From Actinomadura kijaniata NBRC 14229 (GTDB taxonomy: Bacteria > Actinomycetota > Actinomycetes > Streptosporangiales > Streptosporangiaceae), in assembly GCF_001552175.1 (NCBI RefSeq), contig NZ_BCQR01000128.1:1-36684 (forward strand): 36,684 nt of DNA, in the 5' to 3' direction. Numbering within the stretch: the first letter of the stretch is position 1; every line of letters begins with the position of its first letter. Positions 29,757 to 36,684 of the stretch are shown piece after piece. The position numbers were made by a program, and so were the translations under genes. Under the pieces are notes generated by a model. The model was given only the letters and a program-made list of their open reading frames with translations, ran no database searches and was not told the origin of the DNA.

Positions 29757-30374
29757 ATGAGTCTGCACGGGGCACAGGTGCCCGCCGGGCTGTTGCTGGC
29801 GGCGGGGGAGGGGAGCCGGCTCGGCCGGCCCAAGGCGCTGCTGGAGCTGCACGGCGAGCGCCTCGTCGACCGGGGCGTCCGGCTGCTGCGCGACGGCGGC
29901 TGCGCGCCGGTGCTGGTGGTGTCGGGCGCGACGACCGTCGAGGTGATCGGCGCTGTCGTGGTGCCCAACGACGACTGGCGCACCGGCATGGGCTCCTCGC
30001 TGCGCGCCGGGCTGGCCGCGCTGCCGCCCGGCTGCCCCGCCGTCGTGATCGCGCTGGTGGACCAGCCGCGCGTCACGCCCGCCGCCGTCCGGCGTCTCGT
30101 GGACGCCTACGAGGCCGGGGCCCGCGTCGCCGTCGCCACCTACGGCGGCCGGCCCCGCAACCCGGTGCTGGTCGCCGCCGAGCACTTCGCGGCGGTCGCC
30201 GAGGCCGCCGTGGGGGACGTGGGGGCGCGCGCGTTCCTGCGGGCCCGTCCGGAACTGGTCACCGAGGTGCCCTGCGACGACGTGGCCCGGCCCGACGACA
30301 TCGACACGCCGGAGGACCTGGCGGCGTTCCGGGCGTTGCCGCCCGACCGCGAAGGTGTTAACCGGGAGGGGTGA
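29757..30374 (+). CDS. MobA/MocA-like molybdenum cofactor nucleotidyltransferase
   Basis: 205 residues, single NTP-transferase domain. The nucleotide-binding signature AAGEGSRLGRPKALL (15-29) is followed by TGMGSSLRAGLAAL and the metal-binding ALVDQPRVT. The GRPRNPVLV and DDIDTPEDL pieces are typical of MocA, which joins CMP to molybdopterin to form the cytosine dinucleotide used by xanthine-dehydrogenase and CO-dehydrogenase-type enzymes. The XdhC-like neighbour supports MocA over MobA. The final codons overlap the next gene as GTGA. Confidence 0.88.
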   Translation: MSLHGAQVPAGLLLAAGEGSRLGRPKALLELHGERLVDRGVRLLRDGGCAPVLVVSGATTVEVIGAVVVPNDDWRTGMGSSLRAGLAALPPGCPAVVIALVDQPRVTPAAVRRLVDAYEAGARVAVATYGGRPRNPVLVAAEHFAAVAEAAVGDVGARAFLRARPELVTEVPCDDVARPDDIDTPEDLAAFRALPPDREGVNREG

Positions 30375-31372
30375 CCCCTTCCGGCCCGTCGCGGCGGGCG
30401 TTCCTGCTCGGTGTTCCCGCGGCGACGGCGGCCTGCGCCACCGGCCGCCCCGCCGCGTCCCCCGTCTCCTCCGACGAGGAACGCAGCCTCGCCACCCTCC
30501 GCGTGGTGGATTCCGGCCTGCCGCTGCTGTCGATGACCCTGTACGGCCCCTACGACGTCTGGAGGCCGCTGGCGCTGGCGCCGCCGCGCGCGCCGTTCGC
30601 CTGCTCGCTGTTCGCCGCCCGGCACGGGCCCGACGGCCCCGTGTTCGGCCGCAACTTCGACTGGGACCCCCACCCCGCGCTGCTGCTGACCACCCGGCCG
30701 CCCACCGGCCCCGCGACGCTGTCGATGGTGGACCTCGCCTACCTCGGCGTCGGCCGCGACGCGGCGCTGCGCGCCCCCCGGGACCGGCGGGTCGCCCGCC
30801 GGCTGCTGAACGCGGTGCGGCTGCCGTTCGACGGCATGAACGAGCACGGCCTGGCGATCGGCATGGCCTCGCTGCCGTCCCCGGCGCTCCCGCCGCGGCT
30901 GCCGGGACGCCCGACGACCGGCAGCGTCCGCGTCCACCGCCTGGTCCTGGACCGGGCCCGCACCGTGGACGAGGCCGTCGCGGTCTTCCGCGCCCACAAC
31001 GTCGACTTCACCGACAGCCCGCCCCTGCACTACCTGGTGGCCGACCGCGACGGCGACGCCGCCGTGCTGGAGTTCGTGGACCGGAGGCTGAGCGTGGTGC
31101 GCGGCGCGGACGGCTGGCACGCCATGGAGAACGCCCTGCTCACCGGGACCGGCGCGGCGGACCGTGCGCGGCACCGCCGCTACCGGATCATGGCCGACCG
31201 CCTGCGCGCCACCGGCGGCGGCCTCGGCGCCGACGCCGCGCTGGCGCTGCTGCGCGACGTCCGGCAGCGCCACACCCGCTGGTCGGCGGTCTACCGGCTC
31301 CGCGACGGCGTCCTGCACTACACCCTGGACCGCGATCACGCCAGGCGGCGGACGGCGCGCCTGGCCGGGTGA
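30371..31372 (+). CDS. Tat lipoprotein Ntn-hydrolase of the choloylglycine hydrolase / C45 acyltransferase type
   Basis: 333 residues. The N-terminus has a twin Arg (S7-R-R-A-F-L-L) and a lipobox ending at Cys22 (ATAAC), so it should be exported folded and lipid-anchored. The predicted nucleophile is Cys78 (FACSLFAARHGPDG), followed by VFGRNFDWDPHPALLL. FDGMNEHGLAIGMASLP and HYLVADRDGDAAVLEF are family blocks. Such enzymes hydrolyse linear amide bonds; the substrate is unknown. In many relatives the Cys becomes N-terminal by self-cleavage, so how that fits with a lipid anchor is unclear. The GTG start overlaps the MocA-like stop (GTGA), so it is co-translated although functionally distinct. 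Confidence 0.85.
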   Translation: MTPSGPSRRAFLLGVPAATAACATGRPAASPVSSDEERSLATLRVVDSGLPLLSMTLYGPYDVWRPLALAPPRAPFACSLFAARHGPDGPVFGRNFDWDPHPALLLTTRPPTGPATLSMVDLAYLGVGRDAALRAPRDRRVARRLLNAVRLPFDGMNEHGLAIGMASLPSPALPPRLPGRPTTGSVRVHRLVLDRARTVDEAVAVFRAHNVDFTDSPPLHYLVADRDGDAAVLEFVDRRLSVVRGADGWHAMENALLTGTGAADRARHRRYRIMADRLRATGGGLGADAALALLRDVRQRHTRWSAVYRLRDGVLHYTLDRDHARRRTARLAG

Positions 31373-31440
31373 CGTCCGGTCCCGGCGGCGGGGCGCGTGG
31401 CACACTGATGGTCCGCCGGAACGATCTCGTGGAGGCCGCC

Positions 31441-31920
31441 GTGCCCAAGCCACGCCCCGACTACCTCGACGACCCGCGCACCCAGCGGATCACCAAGGCG
31501 ATGACCGTCGCGCACGTGGCGGTGTACCAGGTCACCGGCGGCGCGATCGGCCGCAGGTTCCGGGCCGGCCGCCGCTACCTGCGCAACGCGCCGCCGGTCT
31601 GCCTGCTGACCACCATCGGCCGCAAGTCGAGGAAGCCCCGCACGGTGCCGCTGCTGTACCTGTCCGACGGCGAACGCGTCGTCGTGGTCGCCTCCCAGGG
31701 CGGCCTGCCCAAGCACCCGGCCTGGTACCTCAACCTGCGCGACAACCCCAACGTGCTGGTCCAGATCCAGCGCTACCGCCGCCCGATGCGCGCCCGCACC
31801 GCCGACAAGCGGGAACGCGAGGAGCTCTGGCCCCGCCTGGTCGAGATGTACCCCGACTACGAGGACTACCAGTCCTGGACGGACCGGGAGATCCCGGTCG
31901 TCATCTGCGAACCGGCCTGA
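31441..31920 (+). CDS. Deazaflavin (F420)-dependent nitroreductase-family protein
   Basis: 159 residues. Family landmarks are VYQVTGGAIGRRF, PVCLLTTIGRKSRKPRTVPLLYL, VVVASQGGLPKHPAWYLNLRDNPNVLVQI and YPDYEDYQSWTDREIPVVI. The split-barrel DDN fold binds coenzyme F420, which actinomycetes make. Members reduce quinones or nitro compounds. The GTG at 31441 was chosen because GGAGG lies five bases upstream; an in-frame ATG at 31408 lacks a ribosome site. Its stop faces the aldolase gene with a 12-base gap. Whether it acts on the nitrosugar product is pure speculation, since it lies 12 kb from the cluster. Confidence 0.9.
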   Translation: MPKPRPDYLDDPRTQRITKAMTVAHVAVYQVTGGAIGRRFRAGRRYLRNAPPVCLLTTIGRKSRKPRTVPLLYLSDGERVVVVASQGGLPKHPAWYLNLRDNPNVLVQIQRYRRPMRARTADKREREELWPRLVEMYPDYEDYQSWTDREIPVVICEPA

Positions 31921-31932
31921 CCCCCGGCCCGG

Positions 31933-33174
31933 TCAGCGCAGGGCCGACTCCGGCAGGACGCTCTCGTCCAGCGCGCCGCAGTCGACGGCGCGGCGGAGAC
32001 GCGCGACCAGGGCCTTGACGGTGGCGGGCTCGTCCATGACGCCCTCGGCGGAGCCCGCCTGGTCGTGCCAGGCGCGGACGCGGCCGATGACGTCGTCCAC
32101 GCCCGACAGGTGGAACCCGTAGACGGCGGCGTAGCGGCTCGGCAGGTGGGCCGGGTGCATGTCCCAGCCCTGGTAGAAGCCGTGGCGCAGGGAGTGCCGG
32201 ACGTGCGCGGCGTGCACGGCCCAGGCGGCGTTGACCTCGTCGGGGCCGTCGTTGCGGGGGATGACGTTGGTGGAGCCGTCCGACAGGCGCACGCCGGTCC
32301 CGGCCAGGGAGACCTGCATGACGTGGCGGGCGAAGTCGCAGGCGGGGTGGTCCAGGCGCTGCTGGTCCGGCGGCAGGCCGAGCGCGGCGGTGTAGTCGAA
32401 CACGCCGAAGTGCGCGGCGGTCATGCGGCCCCCGGCGCGGGCGACGATGTCGCGCAGGCCGAGCCTTCCGTCGGCGTCGATGATCGCCTCGGTGGTCTCG
32501 ATCTGGACCTCGAAGCGCAGGATGCCGGACGGCAGGCCGAGCGCGGCCTCCAGGCGGTCCAGGTACTCCACGAACAGCCCGACGTGGTCGGCGGCGATGA
32601 CCTTGGGGAAGGTGATGGTGAAGCCGCCGGGCAGCCGCCCCAGGCGGTCGCGCAGCGCGGTCAGGAAGCCGTCGAGGGTGCGCATGGCGCGCTCGTGGCC
32701 GCCGTCGGCGAACGACTTGACCCGCAGCCCCCAGTAGTGCGGCAGCGTCTTGGCCTCGTAGAGGGCGGCGACGGCCTCCACGACCTGGGCGACGTGGCCG
32801 TCCTCCTCGGCGTCGTCGCGCACGCCGTAGCCGTCCTCGAAGTCGATCCGCACGTCCTCCACCGGCTCGCCCTGCAGCTTGGCGGCGACGCGGTCGCGGA
32901 CCAGCCCGGCGATCTCGGGCTCCAGGTCGAACGCGGTGCCGAACGAGCCCGCGCCGGGGGTGTGGGTGTTGAGCAGGCGCAGCGCCTCGGCCCCGAAGTC
33001 GCCGGGGAGGGAGGGCGAGAACCGGTCGGCCGGCACGTACACGGTGTGCACGGGCTGGCGGCCCGGCGCGGCGCCGGGGAACACCGCGTCGTGCGCCCGG
33101 CGGGTCTCGGCGATGCGGGCGGACAGGTCGTCGATCGAGGAAACGCTGAGGTTCACGCGGCCATGATCCACCAT
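31933..33174 (-). CDS. DUF6986 protein, HpcH/HpaI-type aldolase / citrate-lyase-beta-like TIM barrel
   Basis: About 413 residues. TIM-barrel metal-site motifs are visible: DVRIDFEDGYGVR, FTITFPKV, LRFEVQIETTEAII, AHFGVFDYTAALGL and TNVIPRND. These resemble the malate synthase / citrate lyase beta superfamily, which makes or breaks C-C bonds next to a carboxylate, often with glyoxylate. It lies just downstream of AllG and AllF on the same strand, so it may process a C2 acid from ureide breakdown. The exact substrate is unknown. ATG 33174 is used; GTG 33156 is an equally good start because no clear ribosome site distinguishes them. Confidence 0.8.
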   Translation of the reverse strand: MVDHGRVNLSVSSIDDLSARIAETRRAHDAVFPGAAPGRQPVHTVYVPADRFSPSLPGDFGAEALRLLNTHTPGAGSFGTAFDLEPEIAGLVRDRVAAKLQGEPVEDVRIDFEDGYGVRDDAEEDGHVAQVVEAVAALYEAKTLPHYWGLRVKSFADGGHERAMRTLDGFLTALRDRLGRLPGGFTITFPKVIAADHVGLFVEYLDRLEAALGLPSGILRFEVQIETTEAIIDADGRLGLRDIVARAGGRMTAAHFGVFDYTAALGLPPDQQRLDHPACDFARHVMQVSLAGTGVRLSDGSTNVIPRNDGPDEVNAAWAVHAAHVRHSLRHGFYQGWDMHPAHLPSRYAAVYGFHLSGVDDVIGRVRAWHDQAGSAEGVMDEPATVKALVARLRRAVDCGALDESVLPESALR

Positions 33175-33205
33175 GATCGCGCGAGTTGGCACCCTCACCC
33201 GCAGG

Positions 33206-34609
33206 TCATCTTCGTGCCAGGGCCCGCAGGGCGTCGGCGAACACGTTCGGCGGGGGCGCGACCAGGCCCGCGCCGACCTGGCCGACGCCCGCCCTGCGCC
33301 CGGCGATCCCGGTGTCGATGACCGGCAGGACGCCGGTGCGCACCACGCGGGTCACGTCGATCCCGGCGGGGGTGCCGCGGAAGTCCAGCAGCGGGATCCG
33401 CAGCGCCGGGTGTTCGGCCATGGTGATCTCGTACATGCGGCGGGTCGCGGCGATCGCCTCGGGGACCCGGCCGCCGACGAACCGCACGATCGCGGGGGCG
33501 GCGGCCAGCGCGAACCCGCCCATCCCGGCCGTCTCGGTGATCGCCGAGTCGCCGATGTCGGGGTTGGCGTCGGCGGGGCCGTAGGAGCCGAGGTACAGGC
33601 CGTCGGGAACCCCGGCGGGGCCGGTGAACCAGCGGTCGCCGGTGCCCGACACCTGGATACCGAAGTCGGTGCCGTTGCGGGCCATCGCGACGACCAGGCC
33701 CGAGCCGGGGACGTCGCGGGCGGCGTCGGCGGCGCACTTGGCGGCGGCCATGCCCGCGTTGAGGAAGAAGTGCTCGTTGCCGCCGACGAAGCGCAGCGCC
33801 TCGGCGACGTGCTCGCGGGGCGCGTCGGCGGCGACCAGGTCGGGGGCCAGCTCGCGCAGCAGCAGGGCGGAGGCGGCGCGGTTGCGGTTGTGCAGCTCGT
33901 CGCCCATCTGGAGGGCCTGCGCCATCAGCGCGACCAGGTCGAGCGGGCCGTGGCGGCGGACGGCGTCGCGCAGCAGCGGGCCGAGGACCGCGCCCATCCA
34001 GCGCAGCCGCTCGATCACCTCGGGCCCGTAGGCGCCGTACCGCAGGACCTTGCCCAGGCCCTCGTTCAGCGAGCAGCAGGCGGTGCCGCCGTGTTCGAGG
34101 TCCCGCACGACCAGCATCCACATCGAGGGGCCGACCACGCCCGCCATCGGCCCGACCGCGCCGCGCCCGTGGCAGGGCTCCAGCTCGGCCGCGCCGCCGG
34201 CCAGCGCCCGCTCGGCCCGTTCCGGCGTGTCGGCCAGCCCCTCCAGCAGCATCGCGCCGACCAGGGCGCCGCGCAGCGGGCCGGAGGCGCGGTCCCAGGC
34301 GATGGGCGGCCCGGCGTGCAGGAACGCGCCGGGCTCCAGCCCCAGCACCTCGCGGGCGGGCCGCACGTCCACCAGGTGCGGGCGGGCCGACAGCATCCGG
34401 GTGACGGCGCGCCGGTCGGCCTCGGCGTGGCCGGGGTCGCCGAGGACGGCGGCCAGGTCGTGCTCGGCGCCGGGCGGGGGCGGCCGCCACGCCACCCGCC
34501 GCACGGCGGCGGCCTGCCGCTCCACCGCCTCGGCGAGCACGTCCACGCCGGTCGCCACGATCACCGGCTCGCGCGACAGCAGCCCGCCCAGCGGGGGAGT
34601 GTCAGGCAT
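33206..34609 (-). CDS. allG: DUF1116 protein, oxamate carbamoyltransferase subunit AllG-like (YlbE)
   Basis: 467 residues spanning the DUF1116 family (E. coli YlbE, renamed AllG). Visible conserved runs are GPPIAWDRASGPLRGALVGAMLLEGLA, GAVGPMAGVVGPSMWMLVV, NEGLGKVLRYGAYGPEVIERLRWM, ALMAQALQMGDELHNRNRAASALL, FFLNAGMAAAKC and FGIQVSGTGDRWF. In E. coli, AllF, AllG and AllH were assigned as an oxamate (catabolic) carbamoyltransferase, splitting oxalurate to oxamate and carbamoyl phosphate in anaerobic allantoin use. The ATG overlaps the AllF stop by eight bases, showing co-translation. The symbol is given by family; enzyme activity here is inferred. Confidence 0.87.
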   Translation of the reverse strand: MPDTPPLGGLLSREPVIVATGVDVLAEAVERQAAAVRRVAWRPPPPGAEHDLAAVLGDPGHAEADRRAVTRMLSARPHLVDVRPAREVLGLEPGAFLHAGPPIAWDRASGPLRGALVGAMLLEGLADTPERAERALAGGAAELEPCHGRGAVGPMAGVVGPSMWMLVVRDLEHGGTACCSLNEGLGKVLRYGAYGPEVIERLRWMGAVLGPLLRDAVRRHGPLDLVALMAQALQMGDELHNRNRAASALLLRELAPDLVAADAPREHVAEALRFVGGNEHFFLNAGMAAAKCAADAARDVPGSGLVVAMARNGTDFGIQVSGTGDRWFTGPAGVPDGLYLGSYGPADANPDIGDSAITETAGMGGFALAAAPAIVRFVGGRVPEAIAATRRMYEITMAEHPALRIPLLDFRGTPAGIDVTRVVRTGVLPVIDTGIAGRRAGVGQVGAGLVAPPPNVFADALRALARR

Positions 34610-36074
34610 CGCGGGCCCCCTTCACCAGCGCGGCGGCGTGCCGCGCGGCCTCGGCGTTGGAGGCGAACACGGCCGCGCCCGCGTCCCGGAGCGCCACCGC
34701 CTGCCGGTCGCGGTCCTGCGGGTCGCCGGGGGTCCCGCACAGCGACACCACCGCCGCCAGGCCGTCGCGGGCGTCCAGCGCCCCGGCCAGGGCGGGCGCG
34801 AGCGCGGCGGCCGGGTCCGGGTCGGCCCCGTGGCCGAGGACGACGTCCAGCAGCAGCACCCCGCACCCGGGGTCGGCGGCCTCCCGGGCGAGCGCGGCCA
34901 GCCGCAGCGCCGGGTCGATCATCGGGTGGGCGCGCCCGCGCGTGTAGACGTCGTCGCCGAAGTCGGTCAGCCGGTGGCCCCCGGCCGCCAGGTCCCCGAG
35001 CGCCGTCGCGGCGATCGCCTCGGCCTCGTCCCGCAGTGTCCCGCCCGCGAACAGGCCGCGCAGGGCCCCGTGCGGAGACCCGTGCGGAGACCCGTGCGGA
35101 GACCCGTGCGGAGACCCGTGCGGAGACCCGTGCGGCGCCTCCCACCTCGGCCACTCCGGGACGGCCCGGCCGAGCGCGCGCAGCACCCGTTCCACGGCCC
35201 CGGTGAGATCGTCGTCGCCGCCGGGGAAGGCGGGCACCACCGGCGTGTCGAGCCGCCGCGCCGCCTCCCGCACCAGCGCGGCCACCCGCGGCGCGGGCGG
35301 CTTGGACACCAGCACGATCAGTTCGGTGCCCGGATCGGCGTCCAGCGCGGCCAGCGCCGCCAGCGCCGACCGCCCGCTGACCCGCGGCGACAGGTCGCGC
35401 CCACCGACCCCCAGCACGTGCCGCACCCCGACCCCGGCCTCCTCCAGCAGGCACATCACCTGCTGCGCTCCGGTGCCGGAGGCGGCGACCACGCCGACCG
35501 GGCCGGGCCGCACGACGTTGGCGAACCCCAGGCCGACCCCGCCGACCACGGCGGTGCCGCAGTCGGGCCCCATCACGATCAGCCCGCGCCGCGCCGCCGC
35601 GTCCTTCAGCGCGACCTCCTGCTCGACCGGGACGTTGTCACTGAAGATCATCACGTTGAGCCCGGCGGCCAGCGCGTCCATGGCCTCGGGCACCACGTGC
35701 GGCCCGGGCACCGACACCAGCGCGACGGTCGCGTCCCCCCGCGCCGCCGCCGAGGCGGTGGTGAGCGGCGGCGGCTCGACCTCGAACGCCGGATCGGGCG
35801 GGCGTTCGGCCAGCAGCTCGTCCACGGCCGCGCGGGCCCCGTCGAGCGCGTCCCCGTCCCGGGCCCGCAGCGCCACCACCAGGTCGGCGGGCGTGGCCTC
35901 GGCCGGGACGGCGAACCCCAGCTCGGCCAGCAGCTCCCGGTTGGACGGCGTCGCCATCGCGGCCATCGCGTCGCCGACCCCCGGCAGCTCCCCGAGCGCG
36001 CGGCTGACCCGCATCAGGGTCACCGAGTCCCGGTAGACCCCCGCCCGCAGCAGCACGACCTCGTTCACGACCAC
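34602..36074 (-). CDS. allF: FdrA / AllF, acyl-CoA-synthetase-like subunit of oxamate carbamoyltransferase
   Basis: 490 residues (E. coli FdrA about 555). The N-terminal part has LLRAGVYRDSVTLMRVSRALGELPGV and MATPSNRELLAELGF. The succinyl-CoA-ligase-like region has MGPDCGTAVVGGVGLGFANVVRPGPVGVVAASGTGAQQV and VLGVGGRDLSPRVSG. The C-terminal half has LTDFGDDVYTRGRAHPMIDPALR and VLLLDVVLGHGADPDPA. A tandem GSPH repeat (35067-35135) sits in the linker at about residues 314-336 and is not a feature I know from this family. Start GTG 36074 follows GGTGGGG; a GTG two codons in is possible. It ends inside AllG and follows AllH by 133 bases. Confidence 0.88.
   Translation of the reverse strand: MVVNEVVLLRAGVYRDSVTLMRVSRALGELPGVGDAMAAMATPSNRELLAELGFAVPAEATPADLVVALRARDGDALDGARAAVDELLAERPPDPAFEVEPPPLTTASAAARGDATVALVSVPGPHVVPEAMDALAAGLNVMIFSDNVPVEQEVALKDAAARRGLIVMGPDCGTAVVGGVGLGFANVVRPGPVGVVAASGTGAQQVMCLLEEAGVGVRHVLGVGGRDLSPRVSGRSALAALAALDADPGTELIVLVSKPPAPRVAALVREAARRLDTPVVPAFPGGDDDLTGAVERVLRALGRAVPEWPRWEAPHGSPHGSPHGSPHGSPHGSPHGALRGLFAGGTLRDEAEAIAATALGDLAAGGHRLTDFGDDVYTRGRAHPMIDPALRLAALAREAADPGCGVLLLDVVLGHGADPDPAAALAPALAGALDARDGLAAVVSLCGTPGDPQDRDRQAVALRDAGAAVFASNAEAARHAAALVKGARDA
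35067..35135 (-). repeat. 12-bp tandem repeat coding for Gly-Ser-Pro-His
   Basis: Five identical 12-bp units (plus-strand cccgtgcggaga) plus nine bases of a sixth. Each unit keeps the frame and encodes a GSPH tetrapeptide in AllF. Perfect identity at every third base shows recent expansion by slippage. Confidence 0.95.
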
Positions 36075-36207
36075 GCCCCCACCTGCCGGGTGACCAGGAA
36101 GAACGTTCCTCCCCTACCCCGTGGGCCCCGATCCGCGACATGTGCGGCCCGCACCGTGCCGGAGAACTTTCGGTGCATACCGTGCGAAACCCTGCCCGCC
36201 GGGATGG

Positions 36208-36684
36208 TCACGGCTCCGCCAGCGCGAGGACGGCGCGGCAGCCGGCCAGGACGCCCTCGGCCAGGTCCGCGCCCGAGGTGTGGCCCACCGCCAGCAGCCG
36301 CCGCACGGCCGGGGACGCCTCCTCCCGCCCGGCGGCCGCGCGCAGGACCGACGCGACCTCCGCGGCCGTCTCGCCCGCCGCCGCGCAGTGCAGCAGAGTC
36401 GCCGACACCGCCGTGGTGCGGGCGTCCGCGTCGGCCGTCACCGCCGCTCCCAGCCAGTCCGCCAGCCACACCGCGCGCCGCCCGCCCGGCACCGCGTGCC
36501 CCAGCAGCCGCAGCGTCACCAGCAGCCCCGCCAGCACGTCGTCGCCGCTCGGGGTCAGGCCGGGGCCCAGGCCGACCACGCGTTCGGCGGCCTCGACCGC
36601 GCCCGCCAGGTCGCCCGCCGCGCAGCACCCGGCCAGCAGCGGCGGGTCGGGGTGGCCGGCCAGGCCGCCGGGCGCGTCGCCGAC
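36208..36684 (-). CDS. allH: DUF2877 protein, AllH-like (YlbF), N-terminus missing at right edge
   Basis: The last 158 residues are present; the reading frame stays open to the window end. The family hallmark GLGPGLTPSGDDVLAGLLVTLRLLG is followed by LLHCAAAGETAAEVASVLRAA and VGHTSGADLAEGVLAGC. In E. coli this family (YlbF/AllH) is the third gene of the oxamate carbamoyltransferase set, and here it is the upstream gene of the same minus-strand series. The 133-base gap to allF holds no obvious gene and may contain a separate start of transcription. Confidence 0.88.
   Translation of the reverse strand, partial: VGDAPGGLAGHPDPPLLAGCCAAGDLAGAVEAAERVVGLGPGLTPSGDDVLAGLLVTLRLLGHAVPGGRRAVWLADWLGAAVTADADARTTAVSATLLHCAAAGETAAEVASVLRAAAGREEASPAVRRLLAVGHTSGADLAEGVLAGCRAVLALAEP

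Noticed and set aside
31441..31920. F420-dependent nitroreductase-type gene as part of the nitrosugar pathway
   Set aside because: It lies about 12 kb beyond the SARP among unrelated genes and lacks the heptad-pair promoter.
35067..35135. CRISPR-like repeat array
   Set aside because: The units are 12 bp, contiguous without spacers and lie in frame inside a gene.

Overview
The window is very GC-rich DNA with GTG/TTG starts, leaderless-type promoters and short tightly packed operons, which points to a filamentous actinomycete. The sugar genes look most like those of Actinomadura kijaniata (kijanimicin). I infer this from motifs and remembered family features; no database search was run.

Bases 1 to about 19,800 are one flank of a polyketide biosynthetic gene cluster, almost all on the minus strand. 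It holds the 5' part of a modular type I PKS (KSQ-AT-ACP loading module, then KS-AT-DH, running off the left edge) and a small AbyU-like beta-barrel cyclase of the kind that makes the spirotetronate ring by [4+2] cycloaddition. It also holds a deoxysugar set: rmlA, rmlB, a 3-aminotransferase, a C-3 methyltransferase, a flavin-dependent amino-sugar N-oxidase (nitrososynthase), a flavin reductase, a 4-aminotransferase, a 3-ketoreductase, a 3,5-epimerase, a glycosyltransferase and a class I methyltransferase. Together these predict a glycosylated spirotetronate with a D-kijanose/D-tetronitrose-like nitrosugar and probably L-digitoxose-type sugars. The 2,3-dehydratase and the tetronate genes must lie outside the window. 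A SARP activator closes the cluster. Five promoters show the same layout: two AG-centred heptads 11 bp apart, then 8 bp, then a -10-like hexamer. This suggests a common SARP regulon.

Bases 19,800-23,300 are a border zone: a 0.6 kb AT-richer region with a perfect GlxR/Crp-type palindrome, a ribbon-helix-helix (MobC-like) gene, a 0.7 kb gap, a D-Ala-D-Ala carboxypeptidase and a Uma2-family protein.

Bases 23,263-26,552 (minus) are a three-gene sulfur-oxidation operon: a Tat-exported sulfite-oxidase-fold enzyme, a SBP56/methanethiol oxidase, and a six-helix membrane protein translationally coupled to it. Bases 26,637-31,372 (plus) carry a MoxR ATPase, a CoxE-like VWA protein, an XdhC-like protein and a MocA-like nucleotidyltransferase. 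These are maturation factors for molybdenum hydroxylases, but no hydroxylase lies nearby. A Tat lipoprotein Ntn-hydrolase follows, then a deazaflavin-dependent nitroreductase-family gene.

Bases 31,933-36,684 (minus) are a catabolic set: DUF2877 (AllH-like, cut by the right edge), FdrA/AllF, DUF1116/AllG and a DUF6986 aldolase. They match the oxamate carbamoyltransferase genes of ureide breakdown. AllF carries an in-frame 12-bp tandem repeat.
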